DNA from: Bullera alba
Lineage: Eukaryota; Basidiomycota; Tremellomycetes; Tremellales; Bulleraceae
Direction of reading: 5' to 3'
NCBI GenBank assembly: GCA_001600095.1
Contig: BCIX01000004.1
Coordinates: forward strand, 190,586-254,585
DNA: 64,000 bases
Part shown: positions 54,742 through 64,000 of the stretch, piece by piece
Layout: each line of letters begins with the position of its first letter
How positions within the stretch are numbered: position 1 is the first letter of the stretch
Notes under the pieces: generated by a model
Told to the model about the DNA's origin: nothing
What the model saw: the letters and a program-made list of their open reading frames with translations, nothing else
The model's database searches: none
Made by a program: the position numbers and the translations under genes

Positions 54742-55130
54742 CACTTTGACGTGATGGCATGATGAGATAACGATGGTGCAATCTCTTAGGAGGCTAGCGT
54801 CAAGGGAGAAAGCTGGCATCCGGTTTCAAGAAAGCTTCGCCGGAAAGTGGGCTTGAAGCGCCCAAGGCAAGTCCTGAGGATCATCTGTCTGACGCCTCGC
54901 GTTACAGTGCAACGTTCAAGGAGCTTGACCATCAAAGGTTATCGGCCTGGTGTCTGACTGGGCCAATTGATGCAGCTGGTCTTCCTTTGATGTTCAGAGT
55001 CTCTTCTCGACTGACGGCCGGATACAAAAGGCGCTCAAGATCGAAATCAAGAGTCAAACCAGAGTCCTACCCTTGCTATTCACCCATCCATCTGGTTACC
55101 AAATTCACAATACGTATCCCCAAAGACGTG
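54742..55130. other. Upstream region of tandem-family member 1
   Basis: An open frame runs upstream of the chosen start from 54987, with a basic, unstructured reading, and is treated as leader. Confidence 0.4.
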
Positions 55131-55580
55131 ATGCCCGACATCACCTCAAAATCTCATCCTGCCGAGATCTCTGCTCGGATAATCGATGGGGCTACAACGC
55201 TCGCCATGACCAAATACCCGAAAACGTCGACATTTGCGATACTGTCTATGAGTTTGGGAGACACGTCCCTCACCTTCACCTTCGGTACCGGCAGAGACAG
55301 CGCGCAGTGGAACGAGCATAAGGTCCGCGAGTTCTTGAGCAGCGGACTTGCGTTCCGTGGAAGGGATATTGAAAACGCGATCAAGAACATACGCACCGAC
55401 ATCAAGACAACATCTGAGGGCGAGTCTGGCCGGCTAAAAATCCAAGTTGGCGAGTTGAGAGATGACAAGTCCGTGGATGTCACTTACTCCTTTGTCGAAG
55501 CGGAGTATGTCGAATCGGAGTCCGAGTCCGAAGAAGAGGAAGAAGAGGAAGAAGTGGCTGAGGAGATCGACGACGCGTAA
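55131..55580 (+). CDS. Tandem-family small protein 1 (unknown function)
   Basis: Single exon of 149 aa starting M-P-D-I-T-S-K-S-H-P. It aligns by eye with the gene at 57460. Shared points are E-I-S-A-R (E-V-S-A-R), A-M-T-K-Y-P (A-M-I-K-Y-P), F-L-S-S-G (F-L-S-R-G), G-R-L-K-I-Q-V-G (G-G-L-K-I-K-V-G) and S-V-D-V-T-Y-S-F (S-V-N-V-T-Y-S-L). The pattern of short alternating hydrophobic stretches suggests a small alpha/beta fold. The last 35 residues are a Ser/Glu run (E-S-E-S-E-E-E-E). No signal peptide or membrane span. An in-frame ATG at 54987 would add 48 basic residues; the shorter start was preferred because it aligns with the paralogue's N-terminus. Confidence 0.72.
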   Translation: MPDITSKSHPAEISARIIDGATTLAMTKYPKTSTFAILSMSLGDTSLTFTFGTGRDSAQWNEHKVREFLSSGLAFRGRDIENAIKNIRTDIKTTSEGESGRLKIQVGELRDDKSVDVTYSFVEAEYVESESESEEEEEEEEVAEEIDDA

Positions 55581-56590
55581 CAGTCGATGCTCAGTGATTG
55601 CCGTAGACACTCGTAGAAATCGCTGCGCGCATGGATGCCGATCGATCAGTCAGCTACTGTTGATACCTCATACTATCGCTCTAGCCGCTGGACGTGATCA
55701 TAGGGACTTCGAAGGTTATGGTATTCGGTCGATGCAACAGAGCCGCTGCTGGTGTTGTCCATATACGCGGTAATGCGTGGTAGACCATCGACTGTGCGAT
55801 ACTCCGCCGCTCCACTCCCCTCCTCCAAGTTTCTACACCGTGCAGGTGTTGAACCCGACAAGCCGTCTTGCTCATAAGCAAGTGTTTCAGCGCGCCTGTC
55901 GTCTGACTCTCGATTTAGGCGGGGAACATACGCATTCGCCTACTGAATGACTCACGCTCGCCGCTCGAGCTCTGGGATGCGAGTGTGCAAGCGATTGTTG
56001 GGGGGTGGGGGGGATCAGCGTAGCATCACGCCACTAGCATGTTTGGGCTTACAGTCAGTCTGCACATCCTGCCGCTCGATATCGACATAGGACACGGAGG
56101 GCAATTCGGAGGATTGATGCTGATGCTGAGCGCTGATGCTTGACAGTCCCGGGTTGACTTCGATACTCTGGCAACTGTCAACCTGATATGCGGTCAAGAC
56201 AAGAAGCCAGAGTGAGCGCTGCCAAAGCCGCATGGGATAGTCTCAGCACGTGGAGCCTACGAAGCCGCTCACTCCAAGATACCAAGATCCGACCGGGCTT
56301 TGTGCAACAGCATACAAATGGCACAGTGTTTCAGCAGTGAGTAGAGTGGAACGGCATCGAACCGTTTGCGATTGCTTACTCTTTCTGCGAGCCCTCCTCA
56401 GACTTCCTTTTGCTGTGCATTTGAGCGGCACTTGAGTTATCTACTGGTCTACCGCTTCAGTGATCCCCAATCGAACATATGAGCGACGTCTCCCCGGACT
56501 TCTTGGATTGCTCTTTTCAACACCCTTTACCAACTCACTATTACTTTGACCAATTCCAGAAATCGTCGACACCGACCAACCACAACCAAG
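55581..56590. other. Spacer between family members 1 and 2
   Basis: About 1 kb with no gene seen. A G-rich run ggggggtggggggg-like lies at about 55998-56012. Confidence 0.45.
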
Positions 56591-56977
56591 ATGTCCAGTA
56601 ACGCAACCACTCTGACGTCATCCTTGTCCAGCAAAGCTCAGCAGCTCGCTTCCACCCGTATCAACACCAGATGGGGGGTCGTACATCACCGGGTACAAGA
56701 GTGACCGCAGGTCGTTGACCCTGACCTTCACGAGCCGGGCTCCACTGGGTGCCGACGCAGCGCATACACAGTTTGACAACTGTGTGAAGACTTTCGTTGA
56801 CGCAAACTCTCAGCTGCTTCAAGCCAGTCTCGAAGGTGTGATTCACAAAGCCATCGCCAATGGTACGGGACCACGGGTACCGCGGAAGAGGGCGGTCTCA
56901 AGGTGACGATGTCACCTTGGAGGGAGAGCGAGTTCGGCAATGGCACAGTCGACGTGACTTATGAGGCGACAGTGTGA
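56591..56977 (+). pseudogene. Tandem-family member 2, broken by two frameshifts
   Basis: The start at 56591 (M-S-S-N-A-T-T-L-T-S) resembles that of member 4. The frame then jumps at a run of six Gs (about 56672-56677), after which Y-I-T-G-Y-K-S-D, L-T-L-T-F-T-S-R and D-N-C-V-K-T-F-V follow in the +1 frame. It jumps again near 56860-56880, after which the family end G-G-L-K-V-T-M and G-T-V-D-V-T-Y-E follows to a stop at 56975-56977. No credible intron explains either jump. The gene is therefore a decaying copy, or contains sequence errors; the G run is a typical place for one. Confidence 0.6.
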
Positions 56978-57459
56978 GCGGAAATAGCCCTCTATGAGGC
57001 TATACTTGCTTCCCGACTAGCCGAGGAGGCCCAGTACATTCAGCCATGCATTGGTATTTGATAGTCTGATAATGCTCCTAATCGCTTGACGCTTGTACTT
57101 TGTAGGAATGATGAATCTAGCGAGTCGGAGCACATGATACGCCGTCATCAGGTGGGGAAGACGACTTCGACGTGACACAGCTCAGAAACACCAAAGTCCA
57201 GTACTTGTGTGTCAGATTGGGCTACTCGACCCCCCGTGAGGGATGTACCATCAAAGGTCATCCTCTTCGAAGCAGTCACAGCCTGAGGGGGTCGTTGGAA
57301 CCTCCTTTCACCGTCATATGTCTCTTGAGGGACAAGCCAGACTTATAAGACGGTACTGCGGTCGAGGTCGACCTTGGGTCCTTGACCCACAATACCACTC
57401 CACACTTGCCCTTCCACTCTAACACAACGCAACAAGACCGTACAACTCCGTAAGACAAG
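56978..57459. promoter_or_regulatory. Upstream region of family member 3
   Basis: Contains ttataag at 57343-57349, about 112 bp before the member-3 start, in a good TATA position, followed by a CA-rich leader (cacaatacc... caacaagacc). Confidence 0.5.
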
Positions 57460-58008
57460 ATGGCCGACACTCTCACCTTGCCCGAACGTAATGAAGTCTC
57501 TGCTCGAATGTCCAATGCGGCTCAGGCATTCGCCATGATCAAATACCCGTTATCGTCCGATTATGGGGTCACGTCAGCCACCTTGGTTGGCGAATCGCTC
57601 AACTACTCGGTCGGCAGCACTGGGACCGCTGGCGAGAACAAACAGTGCGACGACAGCTTGTTCTGTACGTTCTTGAGCCGTGGGTTTTCGAGCCGTCGGG
57701 GGGATCTCGAGCCGGCCATCACCAACACCCAGAGCGGACTCAGCGCACCCGGCGAGACTGAAGGTAAGGCGGGTGGGCTGAAGATCAAAGTCGGTCAGGC
57801 GGCAGACGGCCAGTCGGTAAATGTCACCTACTCCTTGATCTCGCACGCACCTGAGACCAAAAAGCTCTCGGAGGAGCAGCTGGCGGCTATCAAGGATTAC
57901 GAAGATGGCGATCTCGACGCTGAGGTCAATGCGCAACTGGCGCGTATGGGTGCTGGTTCTGGATCCCATGCTACCGGATCTCAAGGCGGCTCGAGTTCGA
58001 CCCAGTGA
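57460..58008 (+). CDS. Tandem-family small protein 3 (unknown function)
   Basis: Single exon, 182 aa, from M-A-D-T-L-T-L-P-E-R-N-E-V-S-A-R. The conserved core spans residues 10-130 with A-M-I-K-Y-P, C-T-F-L-S-R-G-F, G-G-L-K-I-K-V-G and S-V-N-V-T-Y-S-L. The C-terminal extension differs from member 1: helix K-L-S-E-E-Q-L-A-A-I-K-D-Y, then a Gly/Ser-rich end. It has a well-placed TATA box, suggesting an expressed gene. No signal peptide, cysteine pattern or known motif. It is intronless like all copies, in a genome where introns are dense. Confidence 0.78.
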   Translation: MADTLTLPERNEVSARMSNAAQAFAMIKYPLSSDYGVTSATLVGESLNYSVGSTGTAGENKQCDDSLFCTFLSRGFSSRRGDLEPAITNTQSGLSAPGETEGKAGGLKIKVGQAADGQSVNVTYSLISHAPETKKLSEEQLAAIKDYEDGDLDAEVNAQLARMGAGSGSHATGSQGGSSSTQ

Positions 58009-59139
58009 TATGTGTGACCAAGGGTATGACGGTCTGAGTGTTTCTTGATCGGGTTGCAGTAGAGTCTTGCTATATCGTCCATATCACATGCCCTCTATCC
58101 ATGCAGCTAGACCAGTGACTCCAGTCCATACAGCGTGATGGAAGAGAGTCGAGAGAAGTTGGGTCGTGGCTGTGGCACGGAGCACAAGATGGGCGAACGG
58201 ACCGGTTGACATCCATCAGTACTCTACTTCAGTACGGTCGATTCTGATGCGACCAGAGTACTCATACAGCACGCACAGATTCGTGACGATACTCGATACC
58301 GAAGGGGTAACGGATTGAGTGAGCAAGTGCTAGAGAGCCACAGGTTGGCCACAGGTAACCTTAGCCAGCCGCTGGTGGGCTCCCTCGGTTTCCCGCCGAC
58401 GCACACCTCGGCCTTTTGAGGCGCCTTCGGGCGATTGTGAGCTAGGCGAGCCGCATGTCGTTCCCCATTGATTTTAGGCGTCTCAGTCAACCCCGCTATG
58501 TGTCTTCGTTGGGTCCACGTCGAAGCTGAACATGTTGGGAAAAGCAGTCATTCATTTCACCTCACTCAATAGCCGAGCTCAAACCCCTGTTGTCTATGAG
58601 CTCCAAGACGCTAGACAGTCTACACGATCCGAGACTGGGTAGCAGCCTGGGATATTCTCAATACAGCCAAGATCGAGGGAACAGAGTACGATATTCAGTC
58701 GAAGGCTCGCCCTTCGAGTCAGACGTCAGCTCCTGTGGCAGACCAAATATATCTGACGTTGTGCTCTTAGCGAACTAATCCTCGCTCCACTGCTGGCATC
58801 TCACTGAAACATTTTCCTTATCAGCAGCTAATGGTGAAAGGAAAGCTCAGCGAGACTGACAGAACGGGTTCGCCATCTTCTAGTACGACATCACTCGAAG
58901 GAGCAAGACGAACATCTCTTCTGCGTGGTTCAAAGGGTCTCTGGACTCGCTGCTACTGCCCATCCTCACTTGGCGTTTCGACTTGCCGATCAAAGGAGGA
59001 CGATCCTTTGAGAGCTAAAGCGTCAGTGCGTCACAGATCACAAGGAGGAGGGCATGATCATATGACGGTTCAGCTCAGGCTGTTCTCCTTAAACAAACCC
59101 TCTAGCATCCACTCAAACGTACTTGCCCGCAGAGTCAAG
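58009..59139. other. Spacer between family members 3 and 4
   Basis: 1.1 kb with no gene supported. An open frame in phase with member 4 starts at 58831 but has no family similarity. It is treated as leader. Confidence 0.45.
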
Positions 59140-59502
59140 ATGAGCTCCATACCTGACGGTCTGAGAAACACAGCGATCGCACTGGCGGATAGCGCCGATC
59201 CTGATCAATCGGGTCTGGACGCTTTCGAAGTTCTCACAGCGACCGGCTCTGCGGACTCGCTCGACATCACAGTGGAGACCGGCGCCGTCACAGACGACAC
59301 CTGGCCTGAAGCGGCGGTCGACTTCGTCTCAGCCCACGAGTCAGACATCGCGGCCTTCCTGAATAGTGCTGCAAGCCAAGCAGCGAGGTTCTTACCTTGG
59401 GGAACCGAAGGCAAGGAGGGTCCGTTGAAGGTGGTGCTAGAAGATAGGCATACCAACGACCCGTCCAAACTCACGGTTGGAGTGATTCACAGTATTCAAT
59501 AA
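59140..59502 (+). CDS. Tandem-family small protein 4 (most divergent copy)
   Basis: Single exon, 120 aa, from M-S-S-I-P-D-G-L-R-N-T-A-I-A-L-A. Alignable points are the end block (G-T-E-G-K-E-G-P-L-K-V-V-L-E versus G-E-T-E-G-K-A-G-G-L-K-I-K-V-G in member 3) and K-L-T-V-G-V-I-H in the place of S-V-N-V-T-Y-S. The N-terminal half is acidic (D-P-D-Q-S-G-L-D-A) and only loosely alignable. There is no C-terminal extension. Membership in the family is likely but rests mostly on the end block, position and intronless form. Confidence 0.65.
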   Translation: MSSIPDGLRNTAIALADSADPDQSGLDAFEVLTATGSADSLDITVETGAVTDDTWPEAAVDFVSAHESDIAAFLNSAASQAARFLPWGTEGKEGPLKVVLEDRHTNDPSKLTVGVIHSIQ

Positions 59503-59643
59503 TCCACATAGCAGCAGCGATGTAGGCTCACGTACAGGCAGATTGACCGATTGGCTGTAAGGTATGGAGGCGCTTCATGCATCGTTCGACCAAACATGTG
59601 ACTTGGACCTCGACTGGGTTGGCCTAGATGACTCCGCCACAAC

Positions 59644-60731
59644 CTACGCCGAGTGCTTGCCCACGAACTTGACGATCTCTCTCACACAGCCCTCTGGGTT
59701 CTCCTCGGCGACCCAGTGTCCACTCTCCTCGACCTCTGCCACCTCGACGTTCTCGTAAAGCTCCTCGGTCTGACTTCTAGCGATACCAGCGAGGAAGGAT
59801 TGCGCACCGGAGAAGGCGCAGGCGGGGACCTTGCACTTGCCCGATTTCTGCAATGTCGCTCGGTTGTCCTCGACGTCGATCGGGAATGTTCGGTATAGAT
59901 CCATTCCACTTCGAACAGCGCCTGGCTGGGCAAATGCCTGGGTGTAGAAGTCGAGAACGGGGGGTGTCCATACGTCGGCGCGGTAGGCGAGTCGTTCGTA
60001 AAAGTGCATGAGGTAGCTGATACCCAGGTCAGTACAATCAGAGTGGCTGCGAGCTCAACTTACATCCGCTCACGGCCTTGGACTAGGGCTTCAGGGAGGT
60101 CGGATTGTTGCTGGAAGGTGAAGTGCCATACAGCCTCAGTGTTCTTTGTCTCCTCTGATACAGATGAATCAGTGTATGTATTCATCTCCATGGTCTCCGT
60201 TGACTCACCGTACTTCTTTGTACCTGGTTGTGGGCATTCTCCCCACATGACACTGGCCGTCTTCTCGGGGTATTGACTCGCAAAGCTATGCGCGGTCATA
60301 CCACCAATGTCATGACCCACCACGTGGATCTTCTCCTTGATCTCCAGCACCTCTAGCAGCTTGGCTAGGTCGGCGGCAATGCTCTTCTTGCTGTATCCCC
60401 CCATTCCCCTAGTCTTGGACGAGTACCCGGCGCCTCGACAGTCCGGTGCGATGACGCGGTATCCTGCGTCGGAGAGGGGGGTGATTACATGTCGCCATTG
60501 GTACGACGTCTCCGGGTAGCCGTGAATCAAGAGAATGGTACCCTTGCTCTTGGTGCCAGAGGGAGGTGGGCAATCGATGAAGAAGTATGTCACGTCCCCA
60601 GGTCTACAGAGGAACGGTCAAACGTGAGATCACTGTACGCTGACGACTCGAGCTACTCACGTGGAAGGAGTACCGAAGAGTAGCTTCCTACCAGTCGTCC
60701 ATCGCTTCTTGTCGTAGGTGTCCGTCGCCAT
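59644..60731 (-). CDS. Soluble epoxide-hydrolase-like alpha/beta hydrolase
   Basis: Four exons, starting M-A-T-D-T-Y-D-K-K-R-W at 60731 and ending K-F-V-G-K-H-S-A. The oxyanion motif is L-I-H-G-Y-P-E-T-S-Y-Q-W, followed by A-P-D-C-R-G-A-G-Y-S. The nucleophile elbow V-V-G-H-D-I-G-G carries Asp rather than Ser, as in epoxide hydrolases and haloacid/haloalkane-type members. The late catalytic His is in E-S-G-H-W-V-A-E-E-N-P-E. The cap contains Tyr-rich stretches (Y-L-M-H-F-Y-E-R-L-A-Y) that could supply the epoxide-polarising tyrosines. Introns are short (about 50-60 bp). Likely cytosolic; substrate unknown. Confidence 0.85.
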
Positions 60732-61520
60732 CTTGCAATTGTACTATACAGTCCGAGGAAAATGCCAGGATCAGGGGAAGAGTGGGGACTGGGTGATAGA
60801 TGAATGGGGAGCTTGCAAGTGAGAGTATAGCATACGAGTCCCGCTCACAGCTAGAAGACTGCTCTACTTGTTTGATTCCCCTGTGAGCAACCAGACCTCC
60901 ACCGACACCACCGACATCACCATGGACATCACCAAGCTTGGCTATCACCGGCTTTCGTAAAGATACGTCATGGCTCTGTAAGGACGAGTAGCCGGACTGG
61001 CCAACTTGCAGAACGATTCGGGTCTGCTCACGCTCGCTACATAGTCAACGCGATAGTCCTGCTCAGCTCACAAGAACACCTCCTCCCATGCGTTCATCTC
61101 GCATGCAGACCTGCATCCTCCTCGAAGACAGCATCGTACATCCGACCCGGAGTCTCGGAGACGGAACGCTGGAACGACGGTTGCAAGTCCGGGCCGTTTG
61201 AGTGGGTTTGGTTGCCGGCGGTCCGGAAGTGGGGTGGGGCCGGGTTCGGTGTTGTTCGGACATGAAGGATAACTCCGTCCGGGGTAAGTGGGTGGATGGG
61301 TTAAATACAACTGCCGCAATTACATCACGGGGGGCGCGGAAGCGAAGGAAGCTTTGGGATGGATCTTTGGGGTCACTTGGGATGTGAAGGAGTCTCCCCT
61401 CTTCCAACTTTTCGTTCTTTCACTTCATCTTACTTTATACCCAGTAATACTCAACAGTGAGCACTGCGACAGTCACAGTAGCCAGCAGTACTGACCACAC
61501 AAGCAGAAACCTAACACATC
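60732..61520. promoter_or_regulatory. Divergent promoter, hydrolase / FBA1
   Basis: 789 bp. A ctttatac element at about 61433-61440 and a CT-rich stretch (ctcccctcttccaacttttcg) just before it fit a strong glycolytic promoter for FBA1. No gene seen. Confidence 0.5.
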
Positions 61521-61960
61521 ATGTCTGGAAAAGGTGCCCTCTCCATTGTGCCCGTGCGTCGTCTCTCCAAGTTCTCTGACCGAAACACCACCTCTAACAC
61601 AACTCACAGGCCGGTGTCATTGCCGGTGAGGACGTCAGAAAGCTTTTCAAGTACGCCAAGGACAACAAGGTGAGTATGACTAGTATAGAGGAGAACCTGA
61701 GCTGATGTTCTATACAGTTCGCTATCCCAGTGCGTTATATCACGAGATAAGCCAGATGCCATACTGACCTTTGGACTCTTGCTCTTCTCAGGCCATTGTG
61801 AGTACACCTGCCTTTCGCTTCTGTCAACGACACTGACTATCGCAGAACGTCACCTCGTCGTCCGTGGTCAACGCCTGTCTCGAGGCCGCCCGGGACATCA
61901 ACTCCCCAATCATCCTTCAGGTCTCCCAAGGTGGTGCCGCCTTCTTCGGTGGTAAAGGCC

Positions 61961-61991
<31 letters not shown>

Positions 61992-62485
61992 CGGAGCCAC
62001 CGCTGCCGCTCACTACATCCGATCCATTGCCCCATCCTACGGCATGTGAGTTGAAATTGCTCAAGCTCGAGCTGACCCTCCCAGCCCCGTCGTCCTCCAC
62101 TCGGACCACTGCGCCAAGAAGCTCCTCCCATGGTTCGACGGCATGCTCGAGGCCGACGAGGCTTACTTCAAGGAGCACGGACAGCCACTCTTCTCCTCGC
62201 ACATGCTTGACTTGTCCGAGGAGTCCAAGGAGGAGAACATTGAGATCTGCGTCAAGTACTTCCAGCGAATGGCCAAGATCAACCGTGAGTAGCGCTTCTG
62301 AAACAGAGATTACAAGAGCTCATCGTCCGCCAGTCTGGCTCGAGATGGAGATCGGTATCACCGGTGGTGAGGAGGACGGCGTTGACAACACTGGTGTCGA
62401 CAACAACTCTCTCTACACCCAGCCAGAGGACATCTGGGATGTCTACAACGCTCTCCGACCCATCTCCCCATGCTTCTCCATCGCC

Positions 62486-62520
<35 letters not shown>

Positions 62521-63150
62521 AGGAAACGTCAAGCTCAGGCCCGAGCTCCTCGGCAAACACCAGGCCTACGCTGCCGAGCAGACCCAGAACAAGGAGGGCG
62601 ACAAGCCAATGTGAGTGGGCGTGTTCATTCTATCCTGTTTCAAATTCTGCACTCTTCTCTCGTTTCCAACACTTCCGAGATATACCCCTCCCCCACCGCT
62701 ACCCACATAGACAGTGCCCTATTCTCCTTTCAATGAGAACATAGAGGCGATCCGGTCAGCGCATATGGAACCAAGGCACATGTTAGAGCTTGCTTTTCCT
62801 ATACTTTTACCACATCTCCTCATTCTGAGGTAGACGGTTTTGGTCTTTTCGTGGAAAAGGAGGTGTCGAATTGTGGCTACAGACTTGTCATCAATCAAAT
62901 CAATCAGTACATCGCTGACACTGATCCAGCTACCTTGTCTTCCACGGTGGATCCGGATCGACCAAGGAGGAGATCGCCACCGCCGTCACCAACGGTGTTG
63001 TCAAGATGAACGTCGACACTGACACCCAGGTGAGCCAATTGCAACTTGTCGTTAGAAGCCATGCTGACCATTCAGTTCGCCTACCTCACCGGTATCCGAG
63101 ACTTTGTCCTCAACAAGAAGGACTACCTGATGAGCCAGGTCGGTAACCCA

Positions 63151-63200
<50 letters not shown>

Positions 63201-63276
63201 CCGAGAGGGAGAGAAGACCCTCTCCGAGCGAGTCAAGGAGGCCTGCATCGACCTTGGCAACGAGAACAGGGCGTGA
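61521..63276 (+). CDS. FBA1: Fructose-bisphosphate aldolase, class II (zinc type)
   Basis: Cleaves fructose-1,6-bisphosphate to DHAP and glyceraldehyde-3-phosphate in glycolysis, in the cytosol. Nine exons give 362 aa: 61521-61553, 61610-61669, 61718-61729, 61792-61797, 61846-62045, 62085-62284, 62334-62610, 62930-63029 and 63076 onward. Exons 3 and 4 are 12 and 6 nt (F-A-I-P and A-I). Zinc and substrate motifs are L-H-S-D-H-C-A-K-K, E-M-E-I-G-I-T-G-G-E-E-D-G, G-N-V-H-G-V-Y and V-F-H-G-G-S-G-S-T. V-K-M-N-V-D-T-D-T-Q follows. The seventh intron is 319 bp. A further intron (63273-63326) appears to span the stop; spliced or not, the protein ends N-E-N-R-A. Confidence 0.96.
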
Positions 63277-63326
63277 GTGGGGGAGTGTATGGGCGCACGG
63301 GGCCTTGGGCTGACAGAATTCCGCAG
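63273..63326 (+). other. Candidate intron across the FBA1 stop codon
   Basis: gtgagt donor, ggctgacag branch context and ccgcag acceptor. Spliced: GC plus T, then taa at 63328-63330. Unspliced: GCG then tga at 63274-63276. Both give a final Ala. Confidence 0.65.
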
Positions 63327-63330
63327 TTAA

Positions 63331-63743
63331 ACCCATCCATAATAACGAAAATAGAAGCGAGATCCGTATTTTGTAGTCCCAATAGTTGTTGGCCTGCGTG
63401 AAATGAGAATGAAGGAATTGCAGAAGTCAGAAGCTAGCGCCTTGAGCTGTTGCATTGACATTGGTGCTCGCTATCATCACCCTCACAGCGGTCACCCTCA
63501 CCCCAGCGACGTTAATACCGGAATCGCCGGTGGGTTGTGGCGGAATTTGATTCCGTCAAGCACGTCTCGTCATTCCAGCTGGCCTCCACGCCAACCCCCG
63601 TCGCATGGTGAGCGTGACTTGAATCGCTCATCCTATACCATATTGCATCTCGGTCACACAGAGCATACAGCAGCGCATAGAGCATCAGCTGCACATACCG
63701 CTCTCATATACCCTAGACCGGATCGTCAAAAACACCGGACAAG
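63331..63743. other. FBA1 3' region and WW-gene promoter
   Basis: 413 bp with no gene seen. cctatacc at about 63632 is the nearest TATA-like sequence to the WW gene. Confidence 0.4.
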
Positions 63744-64000
63744 ATGAGCCAACAAGCGTTGATGTTGCCCCAAGGCTGGGAGGCTAGATGGTGAGTGGTA
63801 TAGGCAGGACCTGGCGAGAGCTGTGAACTCTCTGCTCCTGGAACCGCACTGATTGTGACTACAGGGACCAGCAGTCTCAGTCGTACATCTATGTCGGTGA
63901 GTGCAGCTTGAGTCTAAGCTTTTGGTCGCCAGCTGAAATCGCATAGACCAAGCGTCCGGCCGATCGCAATGGGAACTCCCGACCCAGCCGACCTACCCAT
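63744..64000 (+). CDS. WW-domain protein, N-terminal part (continues past window)
   Basis: Exons 63744-63790, 63865-63896 and 63947 to the window end. Joined, they read M-S-Q-Q-A-L-M-L-P-Q-G-W-E-A-R-W-D, then S-Y-I-Y-V-D-Q-A-S-G-R-S-Q-W-E-L-P. That is a complete WW domain: the first Trp in L-P-x-G-W-E, the aromatic Y-I-Y, and the second Trp in S-Q-W-E-L-P. WW domains bind Pro-rich ligands such as P-P-x-Y. The domain lies at the very N-terminus. The rest is outside the window, so the family (for example Wwm1-like) cannot be fixed. Confidence 0.85.

Overview
This window looks like nuclear DNA of a basidiomycete yeast or filamentous fungus, most likely a Tremellomycete. The support is gene content and gene structure. 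Almost every gene is cut by introns of about 36-80 bp with GTGAGT-type donors, CTGAC/CTAAC-like branch sites and YAG acceptors, and genes are densely packed on both strands. No species can be named from the sequence alone. I recognise no bacterial, viral or transposon genes, no CRISPR array, and no tRNA or rRNA.

Layout. 0-9 kb: the 3' end of a short-chain dehydrogenase, uroporphyrinogen decarboxylase (HEM12), mitochondrial KGD4, an unrecognised protein, exonuclease 1 (EXO1) and a mitochondrial-type alpha/beta hydrolase. 9.4-12.7 kb: a secreted modular Ala/Gly-rich protein with a tandemly duplicated cysteine-containing module. 13.7-18 kb: a possibly broken acidic ORF, an unknown multi-pass membrane protein and VPS68. 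18-21.3 kb: an RSC9/ARID2-like remodeller subunit divergent from a small GON7-like protein.

21.9-30.5 kb is a histone neighbourhood: a divergent, tail-truncated H2A variant, a divergent H2B/H2A pair with a striking dyad in the shared promoter, the SSU-processome gene UTP7, and H3. 30.8-53 kb holds an ArsB/NhaD-type permease, a Q-rich LisH FLO8-type regulator, ATP synthase delta (ATP16), UTP14, an intronless orphan and mitochondrial DNA polymerase gamma (MIP1). 53.1-64 kb holds Lunapark (LNP1), a tandem array of four small related genes of unknown function (one broken by two frameshifts), an epoxide-hydrolase-like protein, class II fructose-bisphosphate aldolase (FBA1) with a 6-nt microexon and an intron across its stop codon, and the start of a WW-domain gene.

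Most genes are housekeeping: haem, mitochondrial energy and DNA, chromatin, ribosome biogenesis, ER shape and glycolysis. The best candidates for undescribed biology are the short H2A variant, the tandem small-protein family at 55-59.5 kb, the modular Ala/Gly secreted protein, and the unusual splicing of FBA1. Exon coordinates quoted in the entries were derived by hand from splice consensus plus frame continuity. Most totals were checked to be divisible by three.
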